A stretch of 64,000 nt of DNA from assembly GCA_015680905.1 (NCBI GenBank), contig CM027378.1:59669501-59733500 (forward strand), given 5' to 3'. This document shows positions 45,476 through 57,885 of the stretch, in pieces; within the stretch, counting starts at the first letter, position 1, and every line of letters begins with the position of its first letter. Under the pieces are notes generated by a model, which saw only the letters and a list, made by a program, of their open reading frames with translations, did no database searches and was not told the origin of the DNA. The position numbers and the translations under genes were made by a program. Origin of the DNA: Coptis chinensis (Eukaryota > Streptophyta > Magnoliopsida > Ranunculales > Ranunculaceae).

Positions 45476-46450
45476 GTAGAAGAAGAGGATAGACCAAGCT
45501 TTTGTACTACTACTGGTGGTGTGTGTGCTTTTGTAGTTAAGAAAAGAGTAGTAGTATTATTACTGACCTACAGATTGAAACCTAGAGTAGTAGTAGTGCT
45601 AGTATTACTGTTTTGGTGTGTGAGACTAATTGATTACGGAGGTAGAGCTAGAGCTCAAGATCGAACAAGAAAGAATTCAGCAGTGTGAAGCTTGACATTA
45701 GGTCTACACAGATGGTGTATCTGCAAGTCACAGTTCTATTACTTGTATATAATGGTTGATATTGTTCTCTGTACTCTGAATTGGGATCCACTTCTTTGTT
45801 TTTTGGTTTGGAGTGTTTTCTCATCTTATTTCTATATGCTGGTTGATATTGTTCTCTTAATTCTACTGTTCTACCGCCTTAAGTCATATGCTTGATTTGA
45901 GATTGCCAAAGTAGTAAGTAACTTGAGAGTGGATTCAGAAAATCACAACAAGGGTGCGAATAAAAGGTTATTGTAAACATTCTTCTTTGTCTTGCAGATT
46001 CTTGGGAAAGCTCTTGGAGTTCTTGAGAGTAGTGTAAGGACTTGAGTGAAAACCGATATTCTTGCCATGTATGGTCGTTTTGCATTTAGTTCTTTGAACT
46101 TTTCTTTGTACTTTTTATTTATTACCTTCATCCTTTTTGTTTAGTTATTTGACAATGTGATAGAATTGATCCTTGTTTTTCTTCTATAAAAGTGAACTGT
46201 TCTTTTGCATTTCACGTAGTGAACGTATATGGGCATTTCACAGTGTAAATTTGTATATACAACTTTGTAGGGTGTGTTATTTGTTTGGGAATCATTGATT
46301 TTGTTTAGGGACTACATCAGTAGACATACATTGATCGTGGACACACATGATTAAGGTCCATGAGCCCATTTCTCTGCCGAATATGGTTGAGAAGGAATGG
46401 GGATTCCTGCGAGTCCTTAGCACCACTCATCAACCACACCACCTATTGTC
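45476..46450. other. Interior of CACTA-like element, no gene
   Basis: No ORF with a recognisable domain. Confidence 0.4.
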
Positions 46451-46520
46451 ACAGTTTCATAACATACCTTTATACCATACTTAAAAACAGTGGTATGTGA
46501 GCTTTTCTGTAGTAGTGCGA

Positions 46521-46745
46521 TCTTCCCCTGTGTCTCCTGACGTAATCGATTCTTGACTGCATTGTGATCCCAAAATTGAGGTATATTTTACTTCCCCATA
46601 TTCTATTTACTTTTTCACATTTAAAGAATTGGGAGTGATAATGTTTTGATATTAGGATTGTAAAGTAGTATATGAATGGACTAGGAAGTGTAGGAGTTGT
46701 CAAGGACCAGGATTTGTTAGTTATTATCAAATATAACAAGGGAGG
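46521..46745 (+). pseudogene. SCO2 pseudogene, 3' part
   Basis: Resumes at the [10 protein letters not shown] codons. The first Arg codon after ID is a TGA stop. Intron 1 is retained with its GTATAT donor, but the acceptor region is shortened. Exon 2 follows with a small deletion (AAGTAG in place of the KEV codons) and is legible to about 46745. The retained intron shows a DNA-level duplication, not a retrocopy. Confidence 0.9.
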
Positions 46746-47689
46746 GAAGTTTTATGACCCACGGCTGGGATACCATCCTAGGGTGGGCTGTGTGAGCAAG
46801 AGTAGGAATTTATTACAAATAGTAATTGCTTGAATCCTTCCGGGAGCAGTAAAAACCTTTCGTTCTCACTGACAGTCTCTAAAGACTCTACAGTTCCCTA
46901 CTTCCCCTCTCCATCTCTCTCAAATTAACCCTTCATTTTTCCAGTTTCAGATGAATTCAAATGGGTGCTGTCACTTCTCAACTGTTCATTTTCATTCATC
47001 ACTTTAGCTAGCTCAACAAGAATCCAATTGAAAAGATCACTTCAGTAAGCTAGGAGTAATCGTGTATCCGCAACTAAATTCCTTCAATCCAATAACCCCA
47101 ACAATTTGTTCAACATTCCAGGAGACTCTAAGAGATTGAACGGATACCTCTTTCTTTTTGAGCTAGTCAGTTGATATCGATAGTACAAAATCACCAATAG
47201 CCTTAGCTCCTTTAACCTCTCGCCTATATTTCCTCTCTTTTAGTTGATTATCTCTCCTATGATTTCTCTAACCACCAACTGCCTTGTGTGCGCGATCCCA
47301 TTTTCTCTTTCAGTTAAGTTTTCAAGACTATTAAGCTAAAAGTCTAGACATCTGACCCAAACCACCTAAATGTTACTGGTCGGCACACTAGCACTATTCT
47401 TAAGAATAGTCCCCATTTATCACATGCACCGAATCAAGTAGTAAAAAAAAGTCGCCTAAACCTCTTGTCTAAAATTTGTCCACGCACACGCCACTTGATA
47501 TCAACAAGAAAAACTGAAAACCCAAAATATGCACATAGGAACATTGAATTATATCAATTGGCAAAAGTCTATGTGACCCTTGCTAAAAGTAAGAAAACCA
47601 CCGCGTCAATTAAAACACAAATGGAAAAGGTATTTAAAAAGGGTCTAACGGGACAGAATCGACTCCAATTTATCAACAAGATATTTCCT
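46746..47689. other. Gene-free stretch
   Basis: No ORF or repeat that I can identify. Confidence 0.5.
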
Positions 47690-48420
47690 GATTAAGTGAG
47701 CAGAACAATCTGGGCAGCAGAAAGAGAGGGTTTTTTTTTGTTTTTGCAAACAAAAACTAAGGGTGTGTTTGTTCTGATGGAAACACTATGGAAAGGAAAG
47801 GAAAATAAGAGTGGTCCACATTTTCCATAGTTTTTAAGGCGTTTGTTTACCCATGGAAAGGAAATGGGTTTTTCCATATGGAAACAAAATCATAGAAATG
47901 GAAAAGGTTTTGTGTCCTTAGCTAACCCCTGAAAATTTTGTGGAAAGGAAAGGAAAGGAAATAGATAGATAGGGCTTACTACTAATACACCCATGACCCA
48001 ACAATACAATTATTCATTTTCATAGTTTTTCCAAACAAACATGATTATTCTTTTCCCCAGTTTTTACTTTCCTTTCCCCAGTTTACCAAACACATACCAT
48101 TTTAAATTATTTCATTTCCAATCCATTCCATTCCATTCCATAGTGGACCACAAATTTTATTTCCTTCCTTTTCCATGAGTTAAAATTTAACAAACACACC
48201 CTAAGTTGGTTGGTTACTGTTTGTCCTCACCTATTCTTCTCTCTCCTTTTTTTTTCTTTTCCTCTCCCTCTCAAGCAAACTCTAATTCTCTCTCTCTCCC
48301 CCCACAAATTCATCTCTTCCTCTCTTTTCTCCACCCTCCGCTCACGCCCCCACCACCCACAAACCTATCTCTTCCTCTCTCTCACACCCCACTGCTTAGC
48401 AGTTATCTAGAATAACAAGA
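47690..48420 (+). repeat. Copy of SCO2 upstream block, interrupted by a MITE
   Basis: 47690-47760 plus 48202-48420 parallel 37345-37610, including the ACAAAAACTAAGTTGG junction and the CT-rich part with CCGCTCACGCCCC. Confidence 0.85.
47761..48201. mobile_element. PIF/Harbinger-like MITE, 441 bp
   Basis: Ends GGGTGTGTTTGTT and AACAAACACACCC; TAA duplicated at 47758-47760 and 48202-48204. The paralogous empty site at about 37408 has a single TAA, which fixes the borders. The TAA target fits PIF/Harbinger (Tourist-like). Inside are GGAAAGGAAA and TTTCCATAG motifs in inverted arrangement. Confidence 0.9.
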
Positions 48421-51327
48421 ATTTAAAACACAACACCCTTCAACAAATATCACATCATCCAAACCTAAATAATTTTGTCTTTCTTCAAAATTTATCGTAC
48501 TAATTTGTGTAACACAATAAGACATAGAAATTTGATAAAACTTGGATTTTAGAGTCCTCTTTCTGCGAGCAGCCGGACATAGAACGCGGACTTTTAAAGT
48601 CACACTAAACAGTTTATTTGAATTGGGCAGACTCTCAATTATTCAGACCTGAGGAGCCTCCCAAGTATCTCGCTTCTCCACTCTCCAACTCAACTCCCTT
48701 TTCATCTATATTGCCCTCTCCAACTCAACTCTCTATTCATCTGTATTGCCCTCTCCAACTCAAAAACAGGTATGAAAATTTATTTTTTTACTTTACTTTT
48801 ATGGATTTGGTTTTTTAGAAACCGATTATCTAATCCTGGGCTGCTCACTAGTTAGTACAGAACCAAGTATCTTTTCCAATTTACTAATTTGCATTCTTAC
48901 ATGTAATCTCTTGTGTGTTTCATCAGTGTTTTTTGTATGATCGAAGACGTTATACTCACATTCAACAGTAGTTGGTGAATACACTACTTCCCAACTCTAA
49001 GCACCTAGCAATTGGTCTAAGCGCCATTTATTTCTAGCATGATAATTTCCTATAACTTTGCTTATAAGTTGTGACATGGGAATGCAATAGATTGAATGAT
49101 AATTGTTATTTTTTTATCTGATAGCCATCTGTTTCCAGTTAATTTCTTTGTTGAGTTTTTTCTTTAAATCAGTAGGAAACAATTGAGTGTGATGTTAGGG
49201 GCCTAAAATAGCTATCAAATTGACTAGTTCCATCACATTTATGCACTTCTAGACAAAATTAAATATTTGATAGACCACAACTTAAGTTGTTAGGCCAGAT
49301 GCATATACTAATTTTCAATGTTCATTTTTTGTTTTTCCATAGCACAATCCTAAAGACATGTTTGTGCATATCTTTTTGGTTTACATTGTTTCCTCCACTG
49401 AATTGAATTGTTGATCTATTCTGCTAAACGTATAGTTTGAAAGCTTTTGTTTTTTTTAATGTTGATTGTTTTTCATAAAACCGAAATTCGTGACTGAAAA
49501 CATGTTCTGTAAACAACATCAACTTTTTTTTCGCTTCATCTTATACAGACATATTCTACTGTGTTTCATACGTCTTTAAATTTACTGCTCATGTTCCTTA
49601 TAATGTTGACCTCTAGTTAGTTGATCATTCTACATCGTATGAATCCAGTTGTAATTCTAATCTATAGCCATTGGCTATCTTATGGATGTAGGACAAGTTT
49701 ATAACTTGTTGATAAAATCAACGGCTATGGTATAAGTGGTAGTTTTCCCTGTTATACCCATTTCAGTAGACATTTTGCCGGACTTCTTATGGCAGACTTT
49801 TCAAAGAAAGCTCTTGTGGGTGGTAGAAATTTCTTCATGAGCTTTTGCCTTTTTACATTCCGTGAAGATTATTTAGTAAGAAGTGGGCCAGATGCATTTA
49901 CTAATTGACTAGTACCATCATCTCATCCATTTTTCTGTCGTTCTACACTTCTAGTAATCTAGTCTCAATGAAAAGGCTAAACTCGTTTTCAACACTAGTA
50001 GATTCACAGTTGCAGACATCACTTGTTCCAACCTATGAACTAAGCAACAATGGAGTGGTCTTAGTGTAGTGAATCACATCACTTGTGTATCCATTATAAT
50101 ACAATAGAGTGATTGGTGCCTTTTTTAGCTGCCAGCCTTGTTTACTATCATTGATTTTAAAATTGTTCTGAGACCTTTTTGACTTTCTGGTTTTAATTGA
50201 TATTTCAGTAATCACGTTTGAAACTTTAGCTCTTATGTTTTTCAGTCAAATAACAGTTAAAACATTTAGCTATAGTGATAGGTTCTGCGCTAATATGTGA
50301 AGTTAGTAATTAATAAGAGAATGTCTTACAAACTTACAACTTAGATTAAGGTGGAGAGGTGCTGGATTGCGTACATGTCTTTAATTGATAAGAGAGAAGT
50401 ATTTTCTTTTGAAGATGTATTAAGGTTTTTGTAGTGGGATCAACGAGAGATTTATTAAGTTGTCGGTAGTAACATATTGCAGGGCGTGCTATAGTCTGTC
50501 CTGAAATTATTTATTTATTTATTTATTTGCAGATCTTTTATCACTTCCCATCCTTGTTATAATCAAATTGGATTAGAGGAAGTCCTGATTTCTTTGCTCC
50601 AACTTGGTTTGCTTTTAAAGTTGGTACACTTCTATCTTCTTAATCTGTTTGTGTTTAATCTTTTTAGGTTAACATTTGTTCTTGTGTGTATTACTATATC
50701 AATTTGGTTTCGTGTACATGAGGCTGGGGAGACATGTTTTCTGTTCTGAAACTTTGTTTTGGGTAGTACAACCATTTGATATTGTTCAATAGTCCCTATA
50801 TTTATAGGCTTAGTTGTTACATACTCACTTGAAATGTTGCAATTGAATTCAAGCATTAGACTGCTGAAGGTAATTGCATCCTGCATATGCATTTACTGTG
50901 TATAGGCATGAATATCTATTAATTTAGTAATATATATGTTGTTCATATTTCAAGGGCTAGTAAGGTTTTGTCTGTGTATTGGAACAGGTTTTTGGTTGGT
51001 TCACGAATGGTGCTAGCGATTGAATCAAGTGGATGGATCGAACTTAGGCTCACTCCAATTCGTTATTTTTGTGATTCCAAATGCTAGCTGGTGGGCTTTC
51101 AAAACAATGTATGGGACGATCAGGTGGCTTGGTCTAGCTCCCTTTAATCTATAATCCCACGCTTTGATAAGGATAATGTTAAGGTTTTTAAGTTTATTAC
51201 AGTTTGAGGTTCAATTTTCTGATAGTGAATGTTTGTTTACCTTTATAGATGGATTGAAGTTCAATCTGAACAAGCATATTTAGATTATCTATGGTTAGGC
51301 CATTGTACCTGTACCTGTAAGGTTGTA
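48421..51327. other. Gene-free, intron-like stretch
   Basis: Begins with a CT-rich leader containing three 'ccctctccaactcaa' repeats (48675-48765) followed by a possible splice donor (AAACAG/GTATGA at about 48770), then about 2.5 kb of AT-rich DNA with no ORF. It may be a non-coding or decayed transcription unit; nothing identifiable. Confidence 0.35.
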
Positions 51328-51660
51328 ACAGTGAAGGAATGTTTATTTAGAAGTTGATTACATGCAAATGTTTGCTGATTGTGGCCATCTATTCACTTTT
51401 GGGTATGTTTGTTTGTTTTAGTTGTATACACATTTGTTAATGTTTATGCAGGACATATAGTCTCAACTGTTGTGCATAATGGACTGGATTATTGCTAAGA
51501 CAGTGAAGGAATGCTCCTTTAGAAGTTTATTACATGCAAATGTCTGCTGATAGTGGCCATTTATTCACTTTTGGGTATGTTTGTCTGTTTCAGTTGTATA
51601 CACATTTGTTAATGTTTCTATAGAACATATAGTCTCGACTGTTGTGCATAATGAACTAGC
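51328..51660. repeat. Tandem duplication, 172 bp, two copies
   Basis: 'acagtgaaggaatg' to 'gttgtgcataatg' at 51328-51499 and 51500-51660, with about ten differences. Confidence 0.9.
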
Positions 51661-52786
51661 ATAACAAACAGATGGAATGGTGCCCAACAGAAAAGGGAAA
51701 CCCATACTAATGTCGTTGTATATGAGTACGTGCTATACCAACAATTATTACAAGTGGCAGCGAAATTCTTTTCATGATTTTTGGACCAAGTATTTTTGGA
51801 GCAAGTGCTTTCCATATCCTTGGTGCACTTCCTGGATTCAGGATTCTTGGAGCAGTTATTTCTTTTGAATTATTTTAAATAGCTTTATATACATGGTATA
51901 AGATTTATTTAGGTTCGAATCTACTCGGTCTTCACATATTTGACCTAACCAAATTGTCGCTTCAGACGCTGTCCTAGGCTACTCTAGTTTGATCAGAGAT
52001 GAAGGGGTAACATAAGGTATCGGTCAGAAGGTTGGCCTGCATGAATAGGACAAAATTATCTTTCTGCTGGTGGGATCCATTGCTGTTGTAGTCCATGGTT
52101 CCGTCCTATATTTAGAATCTTGCTATCCATTGCAATCAAAGCATTTTTTGAGAGCCCACATGATCGAACTCCATAAGGATTCCAAGTTTTGGTCCTTTGC
52201 AGTTGTAGGCCTTGGTAGCATTGGTCTGCATTTTATACCAGTACAATAATGCCTTTGTGGAGTCTCAGGAAGTAAACTTATCAAATGCATTCGTTCCATG
52301 TGTTTTGAGAAGGTGGTCGGTGTGCCAAGAGAGTAGTTGGTTCGATGAGCCTTCATATTCAAGGTTTGCTAATTAAATTTTAAATCCTAGTATGCTTCAA
52401 GCCTTCAACATCTTGGCTATATGCTGAATTTTATTCTTTTATTTCAGTGGGTATATCGGTGTGAGGTCATTAACTGATGCATCAAACTTAAAAGGTTTGG
52501 TTGGTTATCAGTACTACTAATCAATACTTGAGTTATTATCAATGATTGATCAGCAGTACTCTTTGGAAGTTATGTTCATGTTCGACCTTGTTCATTTAAT
52601 AAAATGAGATTCTTCAAAGAAATTTATTTATATTGGGTTGTTTTTGTTGATTGGTGTTGATGTTTATGAATATGAAGGGAAATGTGGTGGTTGTTCAGGA
52701 GAGTGCTTTCTATTTGCAGGTTGCAGGTTGTCATAACAATAACAAAACATTAAAATGAACAAAATAAAAAAATGACAAACTATGTA
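51661..52786. other. Gene-free stretch
   Basis: No recognisable ORF. An AATAAAATGAG polyadenylation-like site lies at about 52598. Confidence 0.4.
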
Positions 52787-53155
52787 GGCTAAAAAAAAAG
52801 GTGAGATAAAAGGTTGTACATATGATCACTCTTTTCAAAAGAATTTATCACAATTTTATATTATTATCTCGGTTTCAATAAAAGAACATCTCAGTTTTCT
52901 TCTATACTAATTGGTTTCAATCACAATTCATCTCGGTTTTATTCCATATAATCTCAGTTTGATTTAGAAAACGGAGATAATAGATTTAGATAAGATGTCA
53001 GATTTCTGAGATAATTTAGTAGCTTAGTATCTCGGTTTTAGAAAACTCTATTATCTTGGTAGATGTTACTTCGGTTTTTTGTGTACTCGAAAACCGAGGT
53101 AAAAACTCTAATATCTCACCTTTTAGCCGAGATTATAAACCCTTTTTTTAGTAGT
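52787..53155. mobile_element. Transposon end with ATCTCGGTTT motifs, probable CACTA/MITE remnant
   Basis: At least nine direct or inverted copies of ATCTCGGTTT or close variants in 370 bp, as in CACTA subterminal regions. The right end CCTTTTTTTAGTAGT resembles an inverted CACTACTAAAAAAGG. GGCTAAAAAAAAAGGTGAGA on the left and CTCACCTTTTAGCC on the right are inverted. No target duplication found. Confidence 0.55.
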
Positions 53156-54287
53156 ATTTGTTTGATTATGAATGGATAAGATAGAAATTATTTTGGAAGA
53201 TGAAAATTAAATGAAGGTGGATGATTTCACGTGGGTGGAAATGAAACACTCTCTTGATATGCTTAATAGTGTGGGAGTCTTGGGGGGAGAGCACTTACTC
53301 CATAGCTTAGACTTACACATTTTTTTCCTCCCAAGCAAGTTTCCAAGTTTTCATTTTTAGCTTTCTGGTTTTGTAAGCTTAAGCTTTGTAATATCTTTCA
53401 CTCTCAATTGGTAATAAAAATCTTTTCTTCTTGTAAAATTAGGATTTATCTCCTCTTCTTCTACTTCATATAAATCATCTATTATATTTCTTATTTAGGA
53501 TCATGAGCTAAAACCCTCCCTGGTGGAGGGTTAATAATGCTCTTGTGAAGAACAGGCTTCGTTTTAGTCGTTTTAGGAGGCCTGAATCATTGCTTAGGTA
53601 TATAAGTTTCATTTTACATCCTGTCACAAAATAACAATGATCGACCAAATTTGGAGTTTGGAACTCTAGACAAGGTCGCGTGCTCGACCCAGGTGACAAT
53701 GGGTCTAGTCGTGTGTGCGACTCTCTGGTAAAATCATACCCTAAGATTTGAACGACTGGTGTAGAGTGAAACTAGGAATTGAAAAGGTATTTCAGAGATG
53801 AAATATCAGTTCAATTCATTATGCTAGCATGATGAACTTAGAGATAGGTGCATTTTTGTTAGGGATCGACACTCAAGTTCGTTTCGGGTTTGTCTATGAA
53901 TCTAAAACAGATTAGAGAATGCAGTGACAGGTTTTCTAATATATGGTAGCTAATTTGCATGAGTATATTTAACTCTCTACCCCTCTTTCTTTCTATCTCT
54001 CTTTTGTATTAAGTAAATTAGTAAAAATTAATCTTTTAGTAACTTGAAATCCAAGTAACTTAATAAAGTAGTTTAATCAACATCAATAAAAAAAAATTCG
54101 CACAAGTAAGTTCCTTAGAGAGTAGGTTTCAATGAACGATAAACACGTGTTCAGGACTTTAGGTTTGGGACGAAACCTTTGCTCGATTGGATTATATGTC
54201 AACATGCACGTGAGCGAGGTATATTGAATAATTGTATTTGAGTGTGTGTGAGATCCATTTTCTTATACATACAAAAGAGCAATTAAT
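53156..54287. other. Gene-free stretch, possibly decayed LTR DNA
   Basis: No ORF of note. Phrases such as 'ggacgaaacctttgctcgattgga' (54169) recall the Athila LTR near 18305, but the match is too weak to call. Confidence 0.35.
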
Positions 54288-57200
54288 CACATATGAACAA
54301 ATTTCTATCAATTCTGAGAACCTTCAAGAACCAGAATATCAAATATGAGAGTATCAAGTTGATTCTTTTTCCGCTCTCACTCGAATGTAAAATATTTGAA
54401 TGGTTAACAATACAGGCGATCAATTCAATCAACAATTGGAGAAATTAAGAACGAATTTTATGAACAAGTTTTACCCACCCTAGAAGACAGATGTCATGCA
54501 TCAAGCCATTATTAACAATTTCAAAGAGAAGGTGACTGAAGAATATCATCAAAGTTGGGAGAAATTCAATAATTTGTTAGTCTCATGTCAACATCATGGT
54601 TATGATAAAAGCTCACTGGCTCATTTTTTTTTTCAAGGACTTTTTACTATGGACAAGCAGATGATACAATCAATACATCAAGGCAAGTTTACATCATTGG
54701 ATGGAGAGGAAGCCTACAACTTTCTTGATAATTTAGCTATAAAGAGACTCAACAATGGAGGACTAGCAATGAGGACGTAGCTAGAGTGGAAGGGGTGTCG
54801 AAGCAATTTGGTAACCAAGTTCGTGAAGATCCAGGTCAAGCTATCAATTATGGCAAGTTTAACAACAAGCCTTGAAACACTGAACAAGAAGTTTGATCAG
54901 TTCTCTATGAATCCTCTAAGAGCAACTACTTTCCAAGCTAAACCTCATCCACCCAAGCCTGTTCATGCAGTATACGAGCTATGTTTTGAAGAAGGCCACA
55001 CTACTGAAGAGTGTTCGTACTATATTGATACCAATGCAGAGGCATGCAATATCAAATCTTTTGGAAGAAATAACTAGTTCAATAAGAAATATAATTATTG
55101 GAAACCACATAACACAAATAAGAGGAACGTTTCTCTTAGTTTCCAAAATCAATCTAATCAGTTCCAAGACCGCCAACAATCATACAGAAATCAATAGTCA
55201 TACCAGAACTAGTAATACCAAGCCAGCACCAACAAAGAGTTAGTACCAGATCTTATGAGTGTATACACTGCTCCTACTTCTCAGACGAGCAAAACAGTTA
55301 TCCCACATATTGAAGAAGCTATCACCACCATTGTCAATGAGTTGAAATAGCCAAATCAAATAACCCAGAAGTTAGAGAATAACTTTAGTGTTATTCAAGG
55401 CCAGATAGGACAGATCGCTGCCGCCTTGACCGAGAGATCGAAAGAAGCATTACCAAGCCAGCCAGAGCCAAATCCGAAAGGAAGGGGTGTCGAACGACCA
55501 AGTTAATTCTGTCGTCACCACTTTGAGGTTAGGCAAGAATGTGATAACAAGATTGTCTATGAATCAGGAAAAGATTCTGTGGAGCTCATGATAACTTATG
55601 TTCCCACCATTGCACCCAGTTTTGACATACCAGTTACATCTAGTGTTGCTTCATCTGCTGAAGAAACTATTGAAAAAGAAACTGAAAGAACTACCGTGGA
55701 AATTAGTAAGAAGAAGCCGTCACGAGTGACTCAACCGTACCTGTCACTCCAATATCTATTACCAAGCCAACTGAAGCTGAATGGAGAGAACCTATTTTGA
55801 AGAATCAACCAGCATCATTTCCTTCAAAGCTAGTTAACACCATGAAGGAAGACCAGTACAAGGGAATTTGCGATGTTTTTCAGAATTTGCAGATTAGTAT
55901 CCCATTTCTTATAGCCATCAAGCAAGTTCCCTTGTATGCCAAGTTTGTGAAAGATCTAGCGAAAAAGAATATCAACATTCCGAAATAAGCTTTTATGGCT
56001 CAAAGATGTTCATCGTACCTACAGAATCTAGCGGTTGTAAAACTAAAAGATCTTGGAAGTCCCACTGTTACATGCAGAATTGGAGATTCTTTGGAAAAGC
56101 AAGCTTTATTAGATTTGGGTGCAAGTGTAAATCTTCTACCGTATTTCGTTTATGAGAAGTTGGGCTTGAAGGATCTTAAATCGACTGATGTTACTTTACA
56201 GTTGGCAGATCGATCAGTTAATATACCAAGAGGAATCATTGAAGACGTCCTAGTCAAGATCAAAGATTTCTATTATCCGGTTGATTTCATAGTACTTGAC
56301 ACATAACCTACATAATCATTATTGGCAGACCATTGTTGGCCACTGCCAATGTGCTCATCAATTATCGAAATGGTAATATGACTTTATCCTTTGGTAATAT
56401 GAGAGTCGAGACCAACGTTTTCCATATGTTACAGCAACCACAGGAGGTTTAATTGTGCTGTGAACGAGGTATGCATGATTGAAACGTTAGCTCAGAATCA
56501 TCTGACTTATTTGTATCTTGAGGACGTATTATTGAAAGCTCTAACAGACTTAGACTATGAGAAACTTAGTGTCTAGGCAATCAATGCAATATTGGATTCA
56601 TCACCTGTCATTGATGATAGCACATTCAAAGCGAAATTTGAATCACCTTTGCCCAATGGACCAACTAAAGAGCTTAAGAAGGAGTTGCCTAAGCTAGAAT
56701 TGAAGCCTTTGCCATCTACACTCAAGTATGTTTTCTTGGGAAATTTAAGAACCTACCCAGTAGTCATTGCATCAGATTTGACTGAGGATCAGGAATCCAG
56801 GTTAGTAGCACTTTTAAAGGAATATAAGAAAGCCATACGTTGGACGATTGATGATATCAAGGGGATCAACCCTATGATAGTCCAACACAGAATTCATTTG
56901 GACGAAGATGCCAAAACTTCTAAGCAAGCACAAAGAAGACTTAATCCAAAGATGAAGGAAGTAGTTAGAGAAGAGGTCGACAAACTTCTTGACGCCGGCA
57001 TTATCTACCCTATTTTTGATAGTTAATGGGTTAGTCCAGTTCAAGTTGTACCAAAAAAGTATAGAACCACAGTGATTGAGAACGAAGACAATGAGTTGAT
57101 TCCAACCATAATTCAGACTGGATGGAGAGTTTGCATTTATTACAGAAAGCTGAATAGCACATCGAGAAAATATTATTTCCCATTACCTTTCATTGATCAG

Positions 57201-57885
57201 ATGTTTAGAAAGATTAGCTGGACAAGCCTATTACTGCTTTCTTAATGGATATTAAGGATATTTCCAGATTCATATTCACCCTGAGGATCAAGGAAAGACC
57301 ACATTCACATGTCCATTTGGAACATTCGCTTATCGTCATATGCCTTTTGGTCTATGCAATGCACCGACCACTTTTCAGCATTGCATGATGGGTATTTTTG
57401 ACGACATGGTAGAGAAATATATGAAAGTTCTTATGGATGTTTTTTTAGTTTTTGGATCATCTTTTGAGAATTTCCTACACCGTCTCTCCTTAGTCCTTAA
57501 ACGTTGTTGCGATAGCAATTTAGTTATAAACTGAGAAAAGTGTCACTTCATGGTAAATGAAGAGATAGTGCTTGGTCATCAAGTTTCAAGGGAAGGGATT
57601 CTAATAGATCGGGCAAGGATTGATATTATAAAGGATCTATCCAAGCCGAGGACTGTCAAAGATATCCGTGCCTTCCTAGGTCACGCGGGATTCTACCATC
57701 GATTTATCAAGGATTTCAGCAGAATAGCAAGACCATTGTCACATATGTTAGAGAAATATGTTGATTTTGATGAATCGTGTGTCGAAACTTTCATAAAGTT
57801 GAAAGAAGCACTCACTTCAGCACTGATCATTCGCGCACTAAATTGGGCCCAACCGTTTGAAATCATGGATGATGCATGTGACTAT
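54288..57885 (+). pseudogene. Second Athila-like copy, truncated at both ends
   Basis: Collinear with 19813-23450 of the nested element, starting inside gag (MNKFLSILR) and ending inside RNase H (IMDDACDYA). The zinc knuckle has lost its first Cys (YELCFEEGHTTEEC). The protease LDLGASVNLLPYF at about 56110 is followed by the same TAA as the other copy (56304-56306). RT motifs NPKMKEVVREEVDKLLDAGII, FGLCNAPTTFQHCMM and FLGHAGFYHRFIKDFS are legible. The catalytic MDD reads MDV here, so RT would be inactive even if restored. It keeps the 20 bp that the other copy lost and has its own stops and frameshifts. No LTR, primer site or target duplication was found. Confidence 0.88.

Larger units (their letters stand above)
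41232..46517. mobile_element. CACTA-like transposon splitting the SCO2 pseudogene
   Basis: Ends CACTACTACAGAA and TTCTGTAGTAGTG are perfect inverted repeats of 13 bp. Both ends carry 'ataccac' / 'gtggtat'-type subterminal motifs (41250-41320, 46455-46500). Pseudogene sequence resumes after it, so the insertion is certain, but the target duplication is not clean: TCT on the left, CGA then TCT on the right. No transposase is recognisable. Interior: a copy of the SCO2 upstream block (41475-41650), a Copia-type RT remnant, a duplicated segment, GT-rich DNA, and no other gene. Confidence 0.75.

Noticed and set aside
40846..46745. SCO2 pseudogene as a retrocopy
   Set aside because: Intron 1 is retained, so it is a genomic duplication.
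47465..47695. 76-residue ORF
   Set aside because: No ATG in a useful context, no recognisable domain, no conservation visible within the window.
51677..51868. Trp-rich ORF and its alternative hydrophobic frame
   Set aside because: Short, no start context, and neither frame matches a family I know.
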